Assembly: GCA_963717255.1 (NCBI GenBank)
Contig: CAVQVT010000006.1
Location: forward strand, 310,001 to 374,000
DNA from: CAIYQJ01 sp963717255
Lineage (GTDB): Bacteria > Chloroflexota > Limnocylindria > Limnocylindrales > CSP1-4
Length of the DNA stretch: 64,000 nucleotides
Direction: 5' to 3'
Shown: piece after piece, positions 24,499-32,307 of the stretch
How positions within the stretch are numbered: position 1 is the first letter of the stretch
How the letters are laid out: every line of letters begins with the position of its first letter
Position numbers and translations under genes: made by a program
The notes under the pieces: model-generated
What the model was told of the DNA's origin: nothing
Seen by the model: only the letters and a program-made list of their open reading frames with translations
Databases searched by the model: none

Positions 24499-25563
24499 AT
24501 GTCCTCGAACCTCCCGGCCGACCCGCTCGTCGTCCCGCTCTCCGCGATCCTCGCCGCGCGCGACCTCCTGTCCGGCGTCCTCGAGGCGACACCGATGCTC
24601 GAGTCGCGGGCAGCCGCCCGGGTGGTGCGCCGCGCGGCGGGCGTGAACCTGGCGGATGCGACGCTCCACCTCAAGGCCGAGCACCTCCAGGTCACGGGCA
24701 GCTTCAAGCCCCGCGGGGCGACGGTCCGCATCCGCCACCTCGACCCGGCGGCGCGGGAGGCCGGCGTCATCGCGATCTCCGCGGGCAACCACGCGCAGGC
24801 CGTCGCCTGGGCTGCGGGCGCTGCCGGGGTGCGGGCGACCGCGGTGATGCCGCTCGGCGCGGTGCGCGCGAAGGTGGACGCGACGCGGTCGTACGGTGCG
24901 GAGGTCGTCCTCGCCGGCGACACGATCGGCGAGACGTGGGCGCGGATGGAGGAGATCCGCGAGGAGAGGGGACTGACGTTCCTCCACCCGTTCGACGACC
25001 CCGACGTCATCGCGGGGCAGGGGACGGTGGGCCTCGAGATCCTCCGGGCGCTGCCCGACCTGGGCGTGGTCGTGGTGCCCGCCGGCGGGGGAGGCCTCGC
25101 CTGCGGCATCGCGGCGGCGGTGAAGGAGAGCGCCCCGGGGACGCGTGTCTATGCAGTGGAGCCGGAGGGATCGACGGCGCTGGCGAGTGCGCTCGAGGCG
25201 GGCAGGGTCGTCCCGGTGGAGCCCCGCTCGATCGCGGACGGGCTCGGCGCCCCCTTCGCTGGCGAGCGGACGCTCGCGATGGGCCGGCGCTACCTGGACG
25301 GGGTCGTCCTCGTCTCCGACGCCGAGATCGCCTCGGCGATGCGGTTCGCGATGGAGCAGCTGGGGCAGGTGCTCGAGCCGGCAGGGGCCGCCGCGCTCGC
25401 CGCGCTGCTCGCCGGCCGCGTGCCGCTCCGCCGCCAGGACCGCGTCTGCGCCGTGCTCTCGGGCGGGAACGTGGACAGGGATCGGTTCGACGCGCTCGTC
25501 GGCGCCGCGGCCCCGTTCGACGCGGCGGGGGGCACGGGGGTCGCGGCCGAGGAGGCGGGCTGA
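24499..25563 (+). CDS. ilvA: Threonine ammonia-lyase (threonine dehydratase), short form
   Basis: The 354-residue PLP enzyme converts threonine to 2-oxobutyrate. Visible motifs: Schiff-base lysine in VTGSFKPRGA, ISAGNHAQAVAWAA, the phosphate loop VVVPAGGGGLACG and SGGNVD near the C-terminus. It lacks the C-terminal ACT regulatory domains of full IlvA, so it resembles catabolic (TdcB-like) or unregulated biosynthetic forms; serine-racemase-like activity cannot be excluded. The leaderless-type start is set by TATGCT 8 nt upstream. Confidence 0.88.
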   Translation: MSSNLPADPLVVPLSAILAARDLLSGVLEATPMLESRAAARVVRRAAGVNLADATLHLKAEHLQVTGSFKPRGATVRIRHLDPAAREAGVIAISAGNHAQAVAWAAGAAGVRATAVMPLGAVRAKVDATRSYGAEVVLAGDTIGETWARMEEIREERGLTFLHPFDDPDVIAGQGTVGLEILRALPDLGVVVVPAGGGGLACGIAAAVKESAPGTRVYAVEPEGSTALASALEAGRVVPVEPRSIADGLGAPFAGERTLAMGRRYLDGVVLVSDAEIASAMRFAMEQLGQVLEPAGAAALAALLAGRVPLRRQDRVCAVLSGGNVDRDRFDALVGAAAPFDAAGGTGVAAEEAG

Positions 25564-25719
25564 CCGTCCCCGGCGTGCGTCACCGGCGCGAGCGCCGAAC
25601 GCGGCCCGGCTCTGAGCGGCCCGGGTGCTGCCGCCGGGGGACCCGGGCGCGCAGCCGGCCGGCGGCCCGGCGGAAGCCGTCCGCGCAGGATTCCCGGGGG
25701 CCGACGATGAGGAGGGGTG

Positions 25720-26196
25720 TCACGGCCGCGTCATCCATCGCCAGATGCGGGCGCGCAGGCCCTCCGCCGGCTCCTCGTCCTCCTCCTCCCCTTCGTCGTC
25801 GTAGTGGTCCTCGGCCGAGAAGTGGTGGGCCAGCTCGTGCTCGATGGTCAGGCGGATCTCCCGTTCGAGGTCCACGGGGTCCGGGAAGTCCTCCTCGAGC
25901 GCCTCGCGGAAGAGCGTGATCTTCCGGGGCCAGTCGGCGGTCAGGCCGGTCGGCGTCCCCTCGTAGAGACCGTAGAGCCAGTCGTCCTCGTCGAGGCCCT
26001 GGTCGCGGAGCTGCTCGTCCGTCGGCCAGTCCTCGATGACGACCGCGACCTCGTCGAGCGCAGGGGCGAGGCGAGGGTCGATCGTGTCGATCACGCGGTC
26101 GACGACGGTCTCGAAGTAGTCCCGGGGCCTGGTCCCGTCGTACCGCTTGGCCCGGCGGGCCGGACGGGCGCGCTTCGCGCGCTGGCGCTTCGGCAT
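25720..26196 (-). CDS. Zincin-like metallopeptidase-family protein
   Basis: The 158-residue protein has a basic N-terminal tail, PLYG-like central motif WLYGLYEGTPTG and a zincin HExxH motif in TIEHELAHHF, with an acidic tail. This is the predicted metallopeptidase family with minimal zincin fold (DUF1025-like); activity is unproven. A second relative lies at 34861-35286. A TACGAT box 9 nt upstream supports the ATG, which diverges from the next gene through a paired promoter. Confidence 0.8.
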   Translation of the reverse strand: MPKRQRAKRARPARRAKRYDGTRPRDYFETVVDRVIDTIDPRLAPALDEVAVVIEDWPTDEQLRDQGLDEDDWLYGLYEGTPTGLTADWPRKITLFREALEEDFPDPVDLEREIRLTIEHELAHHFSAEDHYDDEGEEEDEEPAEGLRARIWRWMTRP

Positions 26197-26205
26197 GGCA
26201 GGCGC

Positions 26206-26211
26206 ATCGTA
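26206..26211 (-). promoter_or_regulatory. -10 box TACGAT
   Basis: Nine nt before the zincin ATG; 24 nt from the divergent box at 26236-26241. Confidence 0.5.
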
Positions 26212-26235
26212 CGTCCCGGGCGGCGTGGCCCGCGG

Positions 26236-26241
26236 TAGCAT
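26236..26241 (+). promoter_or_regulatory. -10 box TAGCAT of a leaderless gene
   Basis: Seven nt before the ATG at 26249. Confidence 0.55.
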
Positions 26242-26248
26242 GCGCTCG

Positions 26249-27724
26249 ATGGACCCCCGCTCCGCTCCGTCGGCGCAGGCGGACGACACCTACGCACCGC
26301 CGGTCGCCGGCGAGGTGCGGGTGCCGGGCGGGACGGCGCGCCGGGGGACGATCGCGCTCGGCGGCGAGACCCTCCTCCTCGGGGTCGAGGGGACGGCGCC
26401 GGCGACGATCGCCTACCGGGACCTGACGACGATCGCCGTCGAGGGCGGCGTCGGACTCCTCGCGGTCGGCGACGGCCCGGAGGCGCCGCGGTGGCTCCTG
26501 GAGCGATGGGGCCCGGCACTCGGCCCGACGATCGCGAACCTCCGCGAGAGGCGACTCCGCCAGCGGCTCGCGGACGGGTTCGTCCTGGTGGGCGACGACC
26601 AGATCCCACTCCTGGAGTACGCGCTCCCGGACGGCCCCGAGTCGGGCGTGGCGCACCTCGTCGTCCACCCGTGGGGCGTGGTCGTGGCGCCGCTGGACGA
26701 GCGCAGGCCGTGGATCCGGATGCGTCGAGCGCGGATCGGGCCGGTCGACGACGTGGCGGCCGTGGGCGGCCTGCGCGTCCATGCCGAGGACGGGACGCCG
26801 GTCGTCGACCTCCCGCGCCTGGCGCAGTCGATCGCCCGGGTGCGCGACGCGATCGAGGGAGCGCGTGACGCCGCCGGCGTGGACGCCGGGCGGCTCCTGA
26901 CGGCGCTCGCGCCCGACCTGCCCTTCGCGCTGCGCGACCGCGCCGTGCGGACGCTCGCCGACGGTCGGCCCGCCGACCGGGGCGCGTTGGGCGACGCCTG
27001 GGAGCCGATCGAGCGGGCGGTCCTGACGGAACCGTCCTTCGCCGAGTCCTACGCGACGCTCGTCGAGCGCGGCGGCGGCGATGCTGCCGTCCGCTGGTTC
27101 GCCATCGCGCCTGAGTCGCCCGGGTCGGCGGACCCGAGGTCGTGGTTCCTCGTGACGCTGCCCGGCAACCTCGTCGCGCTCGAGCTGGTCTCGGCCGGCG
27201 CGCACGCGACGTACTGCTTCCAGGCCCAGCCGCGCGCCGCTCATCCGGGAGGCCCCACGGATCCTGCTGCCGCTGCGGCCCGGGTGGACGCCGTCTCCGA
27301 GGCGCTCGTGGACGCGCGGTTCCTCCGTGAGCCGATCGCCCTCCCCGATGCGCGTCTCGCGCAGCCTGCGGGCCGCCCCTACCGCCTCGCCCTGGCGGCA
27401 CTGCCGTCGCTCGCCGCGGCGCGGGCCGCATTCGTGGCCCGGCTCATCCACCGCGACATGGTGTCGTGGTCGGCCGCGCTCGACGACCTGATCGCGTGGC
27501 ACGACGCCGAGCGCGACGACGCCGCGACATGGCCCGGTCGGGCGGCCCAGGAGGCCATGGTGGACGCGGCCGGGATCGGAGACGAGGGCGCGACGGCCGA
27601 TGCCGCGGGGTCGGCCGTCCATGGTGCCACGCCCGACGAGACGGGTCTGCTCGCCCGCGGTGCTTCGCCCGACGACGCCGACCGACCAGGGCCCCGCCTC
27701 GGCCCCGGGCCTTCCGCGACCTGA
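26249..27724 (+). CDS. Conserved-looking hypothetical protein, 491 aa
   Basis: The first 60 residues resemble a small beta-rich domain (GEVRVPGG through AYRDLTTIAVEGGVGLLAVG), followed by a helical region and a second alpha/beta domain (PRSWFLVTLPGNLVALELVS, about 290-400) and a disordered acidic tail. There is no signal peptide or membrane span. I do not recognise the family. It lies 18 nt upstream of a zinc-ribbon gene on the same strand, so the pair is probably an operon. The start is set by TAGCAT 7 nt before the ATG. Confidence 0.65.
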   Translation: MDPRSAPSAQADDTYAPPVAGEVRVPGGTARRGTIALGGETLLLGVEGTAPATIAYRDLTTIAVEGGVGLLAVGDGPEAPRWLLERWGPALGPTIANLRERRLRQRLADGFVLVGDDQIPLLEYALPDGPESGVAHLVVHPWGVVVAPLDERRPWIRMRRARIGPVDDVAAVGGLRVHAEDGTPVVDLPRLAQSIARVRDAIEGARDAAGVDAGRLLTALAPDLPFALRDRAVRTLADGRPADRGALGDAWEPIERAVLTEPSFAESYATLVERGGGDAAVRWFAIAPESPGSADPRSWFLVTLPGNLVALELVSAGAHATYCFQAQPRAAHPGGPTDPAAAAARVDAVSEALVDARFLREPIALPDARLAQPAGRPYRLALAALPSLAAARAAFVARLIHRDMVSWSAALDDLIAWHDAERDDAATWPGRAAQEAMVDAAGIGDEGATADAAGSAVHGATPDETGLLARGASPDDADRPGPRLGPGPSAT

Positions 27725-27742
27725 GAGAGCAGAGGAGCCGCC

Positions 27743-28138
27743 GTGCCCACGTACAAGCACCCCTGCCCGTCCTGCGACAGGCTCATCTTCCGCGACGTCG
27801 CGTCCTGTCCGTTCTGCGGCGTGGCCGACCCGTTCGCGCCGAAGCGGTGCACATCGTGCCGGACGACGCTCGACGATCCCTCGTGGGTCGCGTGCCCGCG
27901 CTGCGGCGAGCCGACCGGGGTGGGGGGCGGGGCGGCCGCCGCGGCGCGGTCAGGTGCCACGCCGCCCGCGACCGCGCCCACCCGGCCGCCGGCGCCCACC
28001 CGGTCGCCCGCGGAGCTGCCCGCGCCCCCGGCGCCGGCAGCCCCCGTCGCCCCTCCCGCCCGGGCATGTGCCGGCTGCGCCGCGCCGTTGCCCGCGGGCG
28101 CCCGGTTCTGCACGGTCTGCGGGACCCTCGCCGGCTGA
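27743..28138 (+). CDS. Zinc-ribbon protein, 131 aa
   Basis: Five CxxC knuckles are visible: CPSC, CPFC, CTSC and CPRC in the first 55 residues, and CAGC with CTVC at the end, separated by a Pro/Ala-rich linker. This is the double zinc-ribbon pattern of small membrane- or ribosome-associated proteins of unknown role. The GTG start follows a GAGGAG site. It converges with another zinc-ribbon gene. Confidence 0.72.
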   Translation: MPTYKHPCPSCDRLIFRDVASCPFCGVADPFAPKRCTSCRTTLDDPSWVACPRCGEPTGVGGGAAAAARSGATPPATAPTRPPAPTRSPAELPAPPAPAAPVAPPARACAGCAAPLPAGARFCTVCGTLAG

Positions 28139-28183
28139 CCGGCGCTCCCGGCGTCCGGCCGGCCGCCGCCGGCCCGCCTTCGG

Positions 28184-28810
28184 TCAGGCGCCCACCTTCG
28201 TCCCGCAGTTCCCGCAGAACCGCGCCCCCGTCGGGAGCTCCGCACCGCACTGCGTGCAGTGAGCGGTCCCGAGGGGAGTCCCGCAGTTCGCGCAGAACTT
28301 CTCGCTGCCGACCGGCTTCCCGCACGAAGGGCAGACCGTCTGCCGCGCGGAGGTGTCGCCCGAGAAGACCGTCTGTGCCTGCAGCGCGTCGCGCATCTGC
28401 TGGAGCTCGACCTCGGACCGGGTCGCCTCCATCTCGGTCGCGAGGTTGGGGGCGCAGGAGACGCAGAGGTTGCGCTGGCTGTTCCAGCACGTCTCATCGA
28501 CCCACTGGTTGCAGCGCGGGCAGTGGGTGAAGAGCGCCATGATCTCGTTCGAGGCCTTCTTCAGGGCATCGTCCCGGGCCCCGCGATCCATCATGTCCTT
28601 CGCGCTGTTCGCCGCGCTCGAGGCCGATCCGAAGAACCCGCCGAACAGGTTGCTCGCACCCTCGAGGAGGTTCCCGGCCGTGCCGACATTCGAGCGGATG
28701 AACTCGCTGCGGTAGCCCGAGCCGCAGATGTCGCATCGGAACTCGAACTGGTAGCCGTTCTCGTCCGAGAGGTCCGAGTAGTTCGACGTGAACGGCGTGA
28801 ACCCCGCCAT
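28184..28810 (-). CDS. Zinc-ribbon protein with RING-like cysteine cluster, 208 aa
   Basis: The N-terminal part has CDIC followed by a glycine-rich hydrophobic helix (LLEGASNLFGGFFGSASSAA), a CPRC...CW...CVSC cluster at about 100-130, and three C-terminal ribbons (CPSC/CANC, CTQC/CGNC). The organisation resembles bacterial zinc-ribbon proteins of the double-zinc-ribbon type. The ATG has a GGAGGGTCGGAG site. Role unknown. Confidence 0.72.
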   Translation of the reverse strand: MAGFTPFTSNYSDLSDENGYQFEFRCDICGSGYRSEFIRSNVGTAGNLLEGASNLFGGFFGSASSAANSAKDMMDRGARDDALKKASNEIMALFTHCPRCNQWVDETCWNSQRNLCVSCAPNLATEMEATRSEVELQQMRDALQAQTVFSGDTSARQTVCPSCGKPVGSEKFCANCGTPLGTAHCTQCGAELPTGARFCGNCGTKVGA

Positions 28811-28850
28811 CTCCGACCCTCCAGCACCGGCGCCATGGATGCTGGGCGTG

Positions 28851-28872
28851 AGCATACGTCGGCCCGTATGCT
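28851..28872. promoter_or_regulatory. Back-to-back promoter: two TATGCT boxes as an inverted repeat
   Basis: AGCATACG and CGTATGCT form a perfect 8-bp inverted repeat with a 6-nt spacer. Read outward, each arm is a TATGCT -10 box: the plus-strand one (28867-28872) ends 6 nt before the GTG at 28879, and the minus-strand one (28856-28851) serves the zinc-ribbon gene with about 34 nt of leader. Confidence 0.6.
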
Positions 28873-28878
28873 CGGTGC

Positions 28879-29982
28879 GTGGAGCCCACGCCTGCGACGA
28901 GCGTCCTGACGCCCCTCGGGCCGGATGGACCAGCCGTGCCGCCGCCGGACCCGGACGCGGAGCCATCGGCGTTCATGGTCGAGGCGGACGACGGGACGAG
29001 GCTCCACTTCCTCGATTGGGGCGAGCCGGCGGAGCCCGACGCGGTGGCCGCCGGCAGGGCGCTGCCGGAGGGCGGCCCACGGGGCGCGCCGACCCCGGGC
29101 GTCCTGCTGATCCACGGCGTCGCGGGGACCGCCTGGGCCTGGGCGCCGATCGCCCGGCGGCTCGCGGGTCTGGCGCACGTCGTGGCACCCGACCTCCGCG
29201 GCCACGGGCTCTCGGACGCGCCGGCCGACGGGTACGACCTGGACACGCTCGCAGGGGACGCGCTCGCCGTCGCGGAGGGCGCGGGGTCGCTGCCGGGGGG
29301 AGTGGGTGTGCCGGGGGAGGGCGCGGACGCGAACGGAGCCGGCGCGGGCACCCACCCGCCGGGCCCGCCGGGAGCGCTCCCGGCGGGCCGTGTCGTCGTC
29401 GCGGGCCACGGGTTCGGTGCGGCGGTCGCCGCGGCCTGTGCCGCGCGCCTCGGCATGGCGTGCGCGGGCCTCGTGCTCGTCGACGGCGGCTGGGACGACT
29501 CTGACCGCATCGCGGGCACCACGCTCGACGAATGGCTCCGGTCGGTCGAGGAGCCGCCCGAGGTGCTGCGGACGATGGCCGCCTTCCTGGGAGACCGGGA
29601 AGGCTACGACCCGGCCACGTGGGACGCCGACCAGGAGCGGGCGGCACGCGCCGCCGTCGTGGAGCTGCCGGCGGGGCGCGTGGTCTCCTCGGCCCGCCGC
29701 CATGCCGTCGAGCGGGTGGGGGAGACTCTGCTCGCGTACGACCCGTCGGCACGGCTCGCGTCCGTCGAGGCGCCGATCGTCGTGCTGGCCGCCCGCGACG
29801 ACGAGGAGGGGACGCGGACGGCCGCCCTCGTCCGGGCGGGCTCGGCCGTCGTCGCGGCCGGACGGAGGCCGCCGCGCTACCGGCGCTTCCCGGCCGACGG
29901 GCACAACCTCATGCGGTACCGGCCGGACGACGTCGCCGCTGCGATCCTGGCGCTCCTTGTGGAGGCCTCCCCGCGGCCGTAG
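28879..29982 (+). CDS. Alpha/beta hydrolase-fold protein without a serine nucleophile
   Basis: The 367-residue protein has the fold landmarks VLLIHGVAGTAWAWAP (oxyanion), VVAPDLRGHGLSDAP, and the late acid and histidine (VVLAARDDEEG, ADGHNLMRY). The elbow reads VVAGHGFGAAV, with glycine where Ser, Asp or Cys is expected. A low-complexity Gly/Pro insertion of about 35 residues precedes the elbow and carries a 28-bp perfect DNA palindrome. It may be a non-catalytic or cofactor-free member. The leaderless-type GTG start is set by TATGCT 6 nt upstream. Confidence 0.8.
   Translation: MEPTPATSVLTPLGPDGPAVPPPDPDAEPSAFMVEADDGTRLHFLDWGEPAEPDAVAAGRALPEGGPRGAPTPGVLLIHGVAGTAWAWAPIARRLAGLAHVVAPDLRGHGLSDAPADGYDLDTLAGDALAVAEGAGSLPGGVGVPGEGADANGAGAGTHPPGPPGALPAGRVVVAGHGFGAAVAAACAARLGMACAGLVLVDGGWDDSDRIAGTTLDEWLRSVEEPPEVLRTMAAFLGDREGYDPATWDADQERAARAAVVELPAGRVVSSARRHAVERVGETLLAYDPSARLASVEAPIVVLAARDDEEGTRTAALVRAGSAVVAAGRRPPRYRRFPADGHNLMRYRPDDVAAAILALLVEASPRP
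29362..29389. repeat. 28-bp perfect palindrome inside the hydrolase gene
   Basis: GGCCCGCCGGGAGC is followed immediately by its exact reverse complement. It lies in the low-complexity insertion before the nucleophile elbow and would form a strong mRNA hairpin. Confidence 0.7.
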
Positions 29983-30045
29983 GGCCGAACGCGCCCGCCG
30001 GCATCCCACGGGCCACGCTTCGGCGCGCCCCCTTCCGCCCGGGCG

Positions 30046-30051
30046 TACCAT
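30046..30051 (+). promoter_or_regulatory. -10 box TACCAT of folE
   Basis: Seven nt before the ATG at 30059. Confidence 0.55.
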
Positions 30052-30058
30052 CGCGCGG

Positions 30059-30727
30059 ATGGACATCGAGACCGGCCTGTTCGACCCCGAGCTGCTCGAC
30101 GACGACCCGGACGAGGCCGCCGCCGACGCCGCCGCCGACGCCGCCGGATCCGACGGGGACGGCGCCGCGTTCCGCGCATCCGTCCGGCACATCCTCGAGG
30201 AGGTCGGCGAGGATCCGTCGCGCGAGGGGCTCGAGAAGACCCCGGCTCGCGTGCAGCGGATGTACCGGGAGCTGACGCGTGGCTATCACGTGGATCCGGA
30301 CCGCCTCATCAACCACGCCCTCTTCGACGTCGCGTACAGCGAGATGGTCGTGGTCCGCGGCATCGAGTTCTACTCGCTCTGCGAGCACCACCTCCTGCCG
30401 TTCTACGGGACCGCGGCGGTCGCCTACATCCCGGACGGGCGCGTGATCGGCCTGTCCAAGATCCCGCGGATCGTCGAGATGTTCGCTCGCCGACTCCAGG
30501 TGCAGGAGCGGATGACGGCCCAGATCGCCGAGTTCCTCATGGACCGCCTGAATCCGCAGGGCGTCGGCGTGGTGATGGAGGCGACGCACCTCTGTACCGT
30601 CATGCGGGGCGTCGGGAAGCAGGGGACGGTGATGACGACGAGCCACGTGCTCGGCATCTTCCGGTCGAACGACAAGACCCGCGCCGAGTTCCTCTCGCAC
30701 CTCCAGCGGCCGACCTCGAGCGTCTGA
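30059..30727 (+). CDS. folE: GTP cyclohydrolase I
   Basis: This enzyme converts GTP to 7,8-dihydroneopterin triphosphate, the first step of folate synthesis. The 222-residue protein has an acidic Asp/Ala-rich N-terminal extension of about 35 residues, then GLEKTPARVQRMY, zinc ligands in SLCEHHLLPF (Cys108 and His) and HLCTVMRGV, and GLSKIPRIVEMFARRLQVQE. All catalytic positions look intact. The start is fixed by TACCAT 7 nt upstream. Confidence 0.95.
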   Translation: MDIETGLFDPELLDDDPDEAAADAAADAAGSDGDGAAFRASVRHILEEVGEDPSREGLEKTPARVQRMYRELTRGYHVDPDRLINHALFDVAYSEMVVVRGIEFYSLCEHHLLPFYGTAAVAYIPDGRVIGLSKIPRIVEMFARRLQVQERMTAQIAEFLMDRLNPQGVGVVMEATHLCTVMRGVGKQGTVMTTSHVLGIFRSNDKTRAEFLSHLQRPTSSV

Positions 30728-30805
30728 CGCCCGGGCGGCCCCCCACCGGCCGTCCGTCCGGGTGGGCCGGGCACCTCGGCGAGTCCCGTGGACGGGCCCC
30801 GCGGC

Positions 30806-30811
30806 TATGAT
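30806..30811 (+). promoter_or_regulatory. -10 box TATGAT of a leaderless gene
   Basis: Six nt before the ATG at 30818; the closest match to TATAAT-type boxes in the window. Confidence 0.6.
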
Positions 30812-30817
30812 GCGGCC

Positions 30818-31228
30818 ATGTCCGACCGACCCATCAAGGTCCTCATCGCGAAGCCCGGCCTCGACGGCCACGACCGCGGCGCCAAGGTCCTGGCCCGCGG
30901 CCTCCGCGACGAGGGGTTCGAAGTCGTCTACACGGGCCTGCGGCAGACGCCGGAGATGATCGCCGCCGCGGCGCTCCAGGAGGATGTCGACGTCGTGGGG
31001 CTGTCGATCCTCTCGGGTGCGCACATGACGCTCCTCCCCCGCATCTGCGGGCTCCTGCGCGACCGCGGGCTCGACGACGTCCTCGTCGTCGCCGGGGGGA
31101 TCGTCCCCGACGAGGACGTGCCGCGCCTCCAGGAGGCCGGCGTCGCCGCCGTCTTCGGCCCGGGCACCACGATCGGCGAGGTCGCGACATTCCTGCACGA
31201 GCGCGCCCGTCCGCGCGACGTCGGGTGA
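30818..31228 (+). CDS. Methylmalonyl-CoA mutase small subunit / B12-binding domain
   Basis: The 136-residue protein is the stand-alone cobalamin-binding domain: VLIAKPGLDGHDRGAKVLAR with the DxHxxG cobalt-ligand motif, VVGLSILSGAHMTLLP, and VAGGIVPDEDVPRLQE. It would pair with a separate catalytic mutase subunit, not in this window, to interconvert methylmalonyl- and succinyl-CoA or a related acyl-CoA. It is followed 7 nt later by meaB, its usual chaperone, which supports a true mutase role. Confidence 0.9.
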   Translation: MSDRPIKVLIAKPGLDGHDRGAKVLARGLRDEGFEVVYTGLRQTPEMIAAAALQEDVDVVGLSILSGAHMTLLPRICGLLRDRGLDDVLVVAGGIVPDEDVPRLQEAGVAAVFGPGTTIGEVATFLHERARPRDVG

Positions 31229-31235
31229 CCATCGC

Positions 31236-32306
31236 GTGACGCCCGGGGGATCGGACCCCGCGGCGCGGGCCGCCGCGCTCGCCGATGCCGCCGTCGCGGG
31301 CGACCGCCGCGCCCTCGCGCGGCTCCTGACGGCCGTGGAGGCGTCCTCGCCGGTCGGCGAGGCCGCGGTGCGGATCCTCCACTCCCGCGCGGGCCACGCG
31401 CACGTCGTCGGCGTGACCGGGGCGCCCGGGTCAGGCAAGAGCACCCTCGTCAACGCGATGCTCCGCGAGCTCCGTGCGCGGGGCCGGACCGTGGCGGTCG
31501 TTGCGGTGGATCCGTCCAGCCCGATCACGGGCGGCGCGATCCTCGGCGATCGCGTGCGGATGCAGGAGCACGCGACGGACGCTGGGGTCTTCATCCGGTC
31601 GATGGCGGCGCGCGGGCACGCGGGCGGCCTCTCCGCGACGACCGACACGGCGATCATCGTGCTGGACGCGGCCCGCTTCGACGTGATCGTCGTCGAGACC
31701 GTCGGGACGGGCCAGAGCGAGGTCGAGGTGGCTGCCGCGGCCGACACGACGCTCGTCCTCGAGGCGCCCGAGATGGGCGACGAGGTCCAGGCGATCAAGG
31801 CAGGCCTCCTCGAGGTCGCCGACATCGTCGTCGTGAGCAAGGGTGACCGGCCGGGGGCCGAGCGGACGGCGAACCTCCTCCGCACGATGCTCGGGCCGGT
31901 CGAGCCGGCGGCGCACGAGGCGGACGAGGCGGATGGCACGGACGGGGGGGGCGGCGCGCCGGCGCATGCCGGCCCGCCGCGCCGGCCGCGCAGGCGCACC
32001 CCGGACGTCCTCATCACGACCGGCGCGACCGGGGGCGGCGTCGCGGCGCTCGTGGACGCGCTCGACCGGCGCACGGAGCGGATGGAGACCGGTCCCGTCC
32101 CCGAGTCGCGCGTCCGCCGGGCGGCGACGCTCGTGTGGACGATCGTCGCGGAGCGGGTCCGGGCGGATCTCGCGTCGCGGGAGCGTGCGGCCGAGACGTG
32201 GGCTCTCGTCCGCGAGGTGGCGGCGCACGAGATCGACCCGTACGCGGCCGCCGACGCGCTGCTCGCCACGCGCGACGCCTCTGTGCGGCGCGACGAGGAG
32301 GGGTGA
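31236..32306 (+). CDS. meaB: MeaB/ArgK-type G3E GTPase, methylmalonyl-CoA mutase chaperone
   Basis: The 356-residue protein has Walker A GVTGAPGSGKSTLVNAML at about residues 58-75, VAVDPSSPITGGAILGDRVR, the switch region VETVGTGQSEVEVA, and base-recognition SKGD. MeaB guards B12 loading and reactivation of the mutase. An acidic/Pro-rich insertion of about 40 residues lies between SKGD and the C-terminal dimerisation helices. The GTG start is 7 nt after the small mutase subunit. Confidence 0.93.
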   Translation: MTPGGSDPAARAAALADAAVAGDRRALARLLTAVEASSPVGEAAVRILHSRAGHAHVVGVTGAPGSGKSTLVNAMLRELRARGRTVAVVAVDPSSPITGGAILGDRVRMQEHATDAGVFIRSMAARGHAGGLSATTDTAIIVLDAARFDVIVVETVGTGQSEVEVAAAADTTLVLEAPEMGDEVQAIKAGLLEVADIVVVSKGDRPGAERTANLLRTMLGPVEPAAHEADEADGTDGGGGAPAHAGPPRRPRRRTPDVLITTGATGGGVAALVDALDRRTERMETGPVPESRVRRAATLVWTIVAERVRADLASRERAAETWALVREVAAHEIDPYAAADALLATRDASVRRDEEG

Positions 32307-32307
32307 G

